A stretch of 64,000 nucleotides of DNA from Halodesulfurarchaeum sp. HSR-GB (lineage in GTDB: Archaea; Halobacteriota; Halobacteria; Halobacteriales; Halobacteriaceae). A model generated the notes under the pieces. The model ran no database searches and was not told the DNA's origin. It was given only the letters and a program-made list of their open reading frames with translations. The translations under genes and the position numbers were made by a program. How positions within the stretch are numbered: the stretch's first letter is position 1; the number at the start of each line of letters is the position of its first letter. This document shows, piece by piece, positions 61,366-64,000 of this stretch. The stretch lies in NCBI RefSeq assembly GCF_031432215.1, contig NZ_JAVKGN010000001.1, forward strand, positions 868,001 to 932,000, given 5' to 3'.

Positions 61366-62673
61366 ATGTCAGTGACTAGCTTCACGGACAGAGGTATAGG
61401 ACTAGACAAACGTCGATTGTATCCCGGGTCGGCGCTGATCATCGGTCTTCTCGCCTTCTTCTACACGTGGACGATCTTCTTCCCGTACGTACAGAATCAG
61501 TTCGGACTCGAATCGACAGCCGGAATCGCGCTGGGGAGTTCCCTCGCTGGGCTCGGCGCGATGGTGGTCATTCCACCGATTATCGGGACAATCCTCGACC
61601 GAACTAATTCGTCCGTCATTCCCTCGTTCGTTGCCGCCACGTTGATCGCACTCGGCGGGATCTCCTTCGCGCTCATGACTGCGAGTGAGTCCTGGGCCAT
61701 GGGGAAGTGGTACTGGTACGCGTCGAGTTTCCTGCTCGGTGGCGGGGCGACGGCGCTCGCGACGGGGCTGCTGCCGCCGCTCGTCTCTCAGTGGTTCGCC
61801 GACGACGAGCAGGGGAGCGCACAGGGATTGATGATGGGGTCCAGATACCTCGCGCTCGCGGCAGCGTCACCGATCCTTGGTGGCCTGCTGAACTTGCTCG
61901 GATTTTCCTTCGGATTCGCCATGGCCATCACGCTCTTCGCCGTGGCCATTACGATCATCCTGGGTGGGTTCTTCTGGCGGTTCCCGACGGCCGAGGAACA
62001 GCGTGAGATTTTCGACCAAGAGACCACCGAGGAGAGTGAGGGTGGCAATGGCGAGGCGATGTCCTTTGGTATGGCGATCAAAGACGCTCGGTTCTGGATC
62101 CTGCTCGTCGCCATGACCGCGGCGTCCTTTTCCTTTACCGGCTTCCAGCAGAACTTCTCGTTGATTCTGGTTCAGGGACTGGTCGAGAACGCCGGCTACT
62201 CGGAGGGTTTCATCACGGGCACTGTGGTCCCGACCTTCCTCTCGATCAATTACGTGTTCATGGCGGCCGGCGCGATCTTCTGGGGCCGGATCATGGATTA
62301 CCTCGGTGGCCCCTTCCGGACGCTGATCCTCGTCTATGGGATCCCGGCCACCCTCTATGCGGTCTTCTTCCTGAGCTACACCATGTTGATCCCCGTGTTG
62401 ATCGTCGGGGCCCTGATCTTCTTCGGCCTGGGCGGTGAGCCCCCGGTTCACTACGCAGCGGTTCCGACCTTATTCGGTCGGGAGAACGTCGGCAAGCTCC
62501 TCACGTACATGAACGCCGTGTCGGTCGGGATGGGGATGTTCTTCGGTCCGATCGTCTTTGCCTTCATTAACGACGTGACGGGTGTGTATCTGGCGTCCTT
62601 CGGGGTCGCGATCGTCATCCGCTTTGTCGGTGCGGGTGCCGCCGCAGTTGGCACGAGAGTCGCTTCCCAGTAG
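61366..62673 (+). CDS. MFS transporter, oxalate/formate-antiporter-like
   Basis: A 435-aa carrier with about 12 membrane segments. The segment GLLAFFYTWTIFFPYVQNQFG at the start, the loop GTILDRTN after the second or third helix, and FWGRIMDYLGGPFRT in the second half are MFS signatures. The acidic central loop (about 212-235, EETTEESEGGNGEAMSFG type) separates the two halves. The overall look is of the OFA or monocarboxylate branch, so formate or another small acid is a possible substrate, but the branch assignment is weak. It precedes the UroD-family gene by 111 bp. Confidence 0.82.
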   Translation: MSVTSFTDRGIGLDKRRLYPGSALIIGLLAFFYTWTIFFPYVQNQFGLESTAGIALGSSLAGLGAMVVIPPIIGTILDRTNSSVIPSFVAATLIALGGISFALMTASESWAMGKWYWYASSFLLGGGATALATGLLPPLVSQWFADDEQGSAQGLMMGSRYLALAAASPILGGLLNLLGFSFGFAMAITLFAVAITIILGGFFWRFPTAEEQREIFDQETTEESEGGNGEAMSFGMAIKDARFWILLVAMTAASFSFTGFQQNFSLILVQGLVENAGYSEGFITGTVVPTFLSINYVFMAAGAIFWGRIMDYLGGPFRTLILVYGIPATLYAVFFLSYTMLIPVLIVGALIFFGLGGEPPVHYAAVPTLFGRENVGKLLTYMNAVSVGMGMFFGPIVFAFINDVTGVYLASFGVAIVIRFVGAGAAAVGTRVASQ

Positions 62674-62784
62674 GGGACACCGGCCCGTTCTCTCCTCTGG
62701 ATTTCGCTCGTGCCGTAACCGACTGATTTCTTCGATCACTTATTGAAAAAAGCTAAGAGGGTTCCATCGCTCCGAATATGTGGT

Positions 62785-64000
62785 ATGGTCAGCCTTGACT
62801 CCTGGGCGAACGGAGAGCACGTCGAGTTCGAAAGTCCCGAAGCGGCGGAAAAGTACAAACGAAAAGCAAAGCGGCTCAAAGACGCCGTCGTCGGTAATAC
62901 TCCCGATCGAGTGCCGGTGCGGGTGCGGAGTGGGTATCTCGCCGGCCACCAGGCCGACGTGACCTTCGAGGAGATGATGTACGACGCCGAGAAGGCCGCG
63001 GCCGCCTACCGGGAGTTCCTCGAGGAGTTCGACCCGGACAACAACCACGTCACGATCGAGCCCCCGGGAAAACCGGCGGACATCCTCGACTACAACCTTT
63101 ACAACTGGCCCGGAAACGGCGTCGACGAAAATTCCGGCTTCCAGGCACTCGAAGGCGAGTACATGACGGCGGAGGACTACGACGAGTTCATCGCCAATCC
63201 GGAGTCGTGGTTCCTGAAACAGTACATGACCCGGGTCTTCGGAGAACTCGATGGCCTCGGCAAACTGCCGAATTTCTCCCTGAGCCAGGAACTCCCGATG
63301 ATCAAGCCACTGACCCTCCCCTTCGGAGATTCGGAGGTCCAACACGCACTCGAGTCGCTGATGGACGCGGGTGATGCGATGGCCGACTGGCAAGAGAAAG
63401 TCGGCGTCGTTGCCTCCGAGGCCGAGGCGAAGGGGTACCCCTCGTTCTCGGGCGGGTACTCCAAAGCGCCATTCGATACGATCGCCGACATGCTCCGTGG
63501 CACCCGCAACGCGATGATCGACATGCGAAAGCGCCCCGAGAAGATCAAGGCGGCCACCAGGGCAGTCACGCCGATGATGAAAGACCTCGGAACGTCCGGG
63601 CCGGAAGCGACCGGTTCCCCCTTCGTCCTCTTTGTCCTCCACAAGGGAGCGGATAACTTCATGTCCCAGGACGACTTCGAGGAGTTCTACTGGCCGACGC
63701 TGAAGGAGACGATGGAGGCCGTGATCGACGAGGGTTACGTGCCGCTCATGTTCGCCGAAGGGACGTACGACGCCCGACTCGAGTTCCTCGCGGAGAACCT
63801 CCCCGAGGGGCCCACGGTGTGGATTTTCGACCGCACCGACGTCCGTGAGGCCCACGAGATCCTGGGGGACACGGCTACGGTCGCGGGTGGCGTTTCGACC
63901 TCGCTCATGAAGACCGCCGAACCCGAGGCCATCCAGACCCACTGTGAGGAACTCGTCGAGGACATCGGTCGGGAGCGGTTCATCCTGACGACGAGCGCTC
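62785..64000 (+). CDS. Uroporphyrinogen decarboxylase-family protein (corrinoid methyltransferase type), cut by window end
   Basis: 405 codons are visible from the ATG at 62785 (MVSLDSWANGEHVEFESPEAAEKYKRKAKRL as start region); no stop is reached. It is a URO-D-fold barrel: GYVPLMFAEGTYDARLEFLAENLP, WIFDRTDVREAHEILGDTA and VAGGVSTSLMKTAEPEAI are the blocks shared with the MtaA/MtbA and CmuA branches that move methyl groups on corrinoids. True UroD is unlikely given the many insertions at the N-terminus. Together with the DUF1638 gene it suggests a second methyl-transfer system, with substrate unknown. Confidence 0.82.
   Translation, partial: MVSLDSWANGEHVEFESPEAAEKYKRKAKRLKDAVVGNTPDRVPVRVRSGYLAGHQADVTFEEMMYDAEKAAAAYREFLEEFDPDNNHVTIEPPGKPADILDYNLYNWPGNGVDENSGFQALEGEYMTAEDYDEFIANPESWFLKQYMTRVFGELDGLGKLPNFSLSQELPMIKPLTLPFGDSEVQHALESLMDAGDAMADWQEKVGVVASEAEAKGYPSFSGGYSKAPFDTIADMLRGTRNAMIDMRKRPEKIKAATRAVTPMMKDLGTSGPEATGSPFVLFVLHKGADNFMSQDDFEEFYWPTLKETMEAVIDEGYVPLMFAEGTYDARLEFLAENLPEGPTVWIFDRTDVREAHEILGDTATVAGGVSTSLMKTAEPEAIQTHCEELVEDIGRERFILTTSA

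Noticed and set aside
62785-64000. True uroporphyrinogen decarboxylase for heme synthesis
   Set aside because: The extended N-terminal part and the DUF1638 neighbour fit the corrinoid methyltransferase branch better; no heme genes are adjacent.

Overview
The window reads as chromosome of a halophilic archaeon (Halobacteria). The main signs are Asp/Glu-rich proteins at high GC, archaeal CobY, a FolC-FolP fusion protein, a PGF-CTERM surface anchor, an RdfA plus SMC-related pair, TATA boxes about 27-30 nt from start codons, and an IS200/IS605-type TnpA/TnpB element. The gene content (corrinoid methyl transfer, two formate dehydrogenases, an aldehyde-oxidoreductase relative) suggests anaerobic or facultative life on methylated osmolytes. 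The genus cannot be fixed from sequence alone; anaerobic formate- or sulfur-metabolising haloarchaea are a reasonable guess only.

Layout. (1) 1-3412, minus strand: a cobamide operon (corrinoid-binding lipoprotein-like protein, cbiB, cobS, cobY and the start of cobD). (2) 3557-4375: two tandem paralogous 97-aa proteins of unknown function. (3) 4403-7646: a CinA-like protein and the FolC-FolP folate enzyme. (4) 7696-34343: a large one-carbon region. It holds a BCCT betaine-type transporter, a methylamine-type corrinoid protein, an AOR-family protein that lacks its iron-sulfur cysteines, a dimethylglycine/sarcosine dehydrogenase-like flavoprotein with etfBA, folD, a metF-like gene, an MtrH-like methyltransferase, a RACo-like corrinoid activator, an AstE/AspA-type hydrolase, yqeC, an IS200/IS605 insertion, fdhA, fhs, a non-pyrrolysine mttB homologue, a cupin and a second fdhA. 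(5) 34451-44762: tRNA-Val(UAC), hairpin-rich DNA, a TrlF-type PHP/ATPase gene and a complete type I restriction-modification operon, all visibly lower in GC (a defence island). (6) 45186-50635: an AddAB-like nuclease/helicase pair. (7) 50653-56309: a radical SAM protein, an alpha/beta hydrolase, a phosphoribosyltransferase, an ATP-grasp protein, an AbgB-like amidohydrolase and a small membrane protein. (8) 56856-59387: rdfA and the SMC-related gene. (9) 59491-64000: an IclR regulator, a DUF1638 protein, an MFS transporter and a uroporphyrinogen-decarboxylase-family methyltransferase that runs off the end.

How it may work together (inference). A quaternary amine such as glycine betaine enters through the BCCT carrier. 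The MttB homologue moves one methyl group to the corrinoid protein, and the MtrH homologue passes it to tetrahydrofolate; RACo re-reduces the corrinoid. The remaining N-methyl groups (dimethylglycine, sarcosine) can be removed by the flavoprotein, which makes methylene-THF and feeds electrons to ETF. Methyl-THF could then be oxidised by the MetF-like protein, FolD and formate-THF ligase (making ATP in that direction) to formate, and by the two FdhA proteins to CO2. Cobamide and folate synthesis genes lie next to this block, and the right-hand DUF1638/UroD locus looks like a second, differently regulated corrinoid methyltransferase locus.
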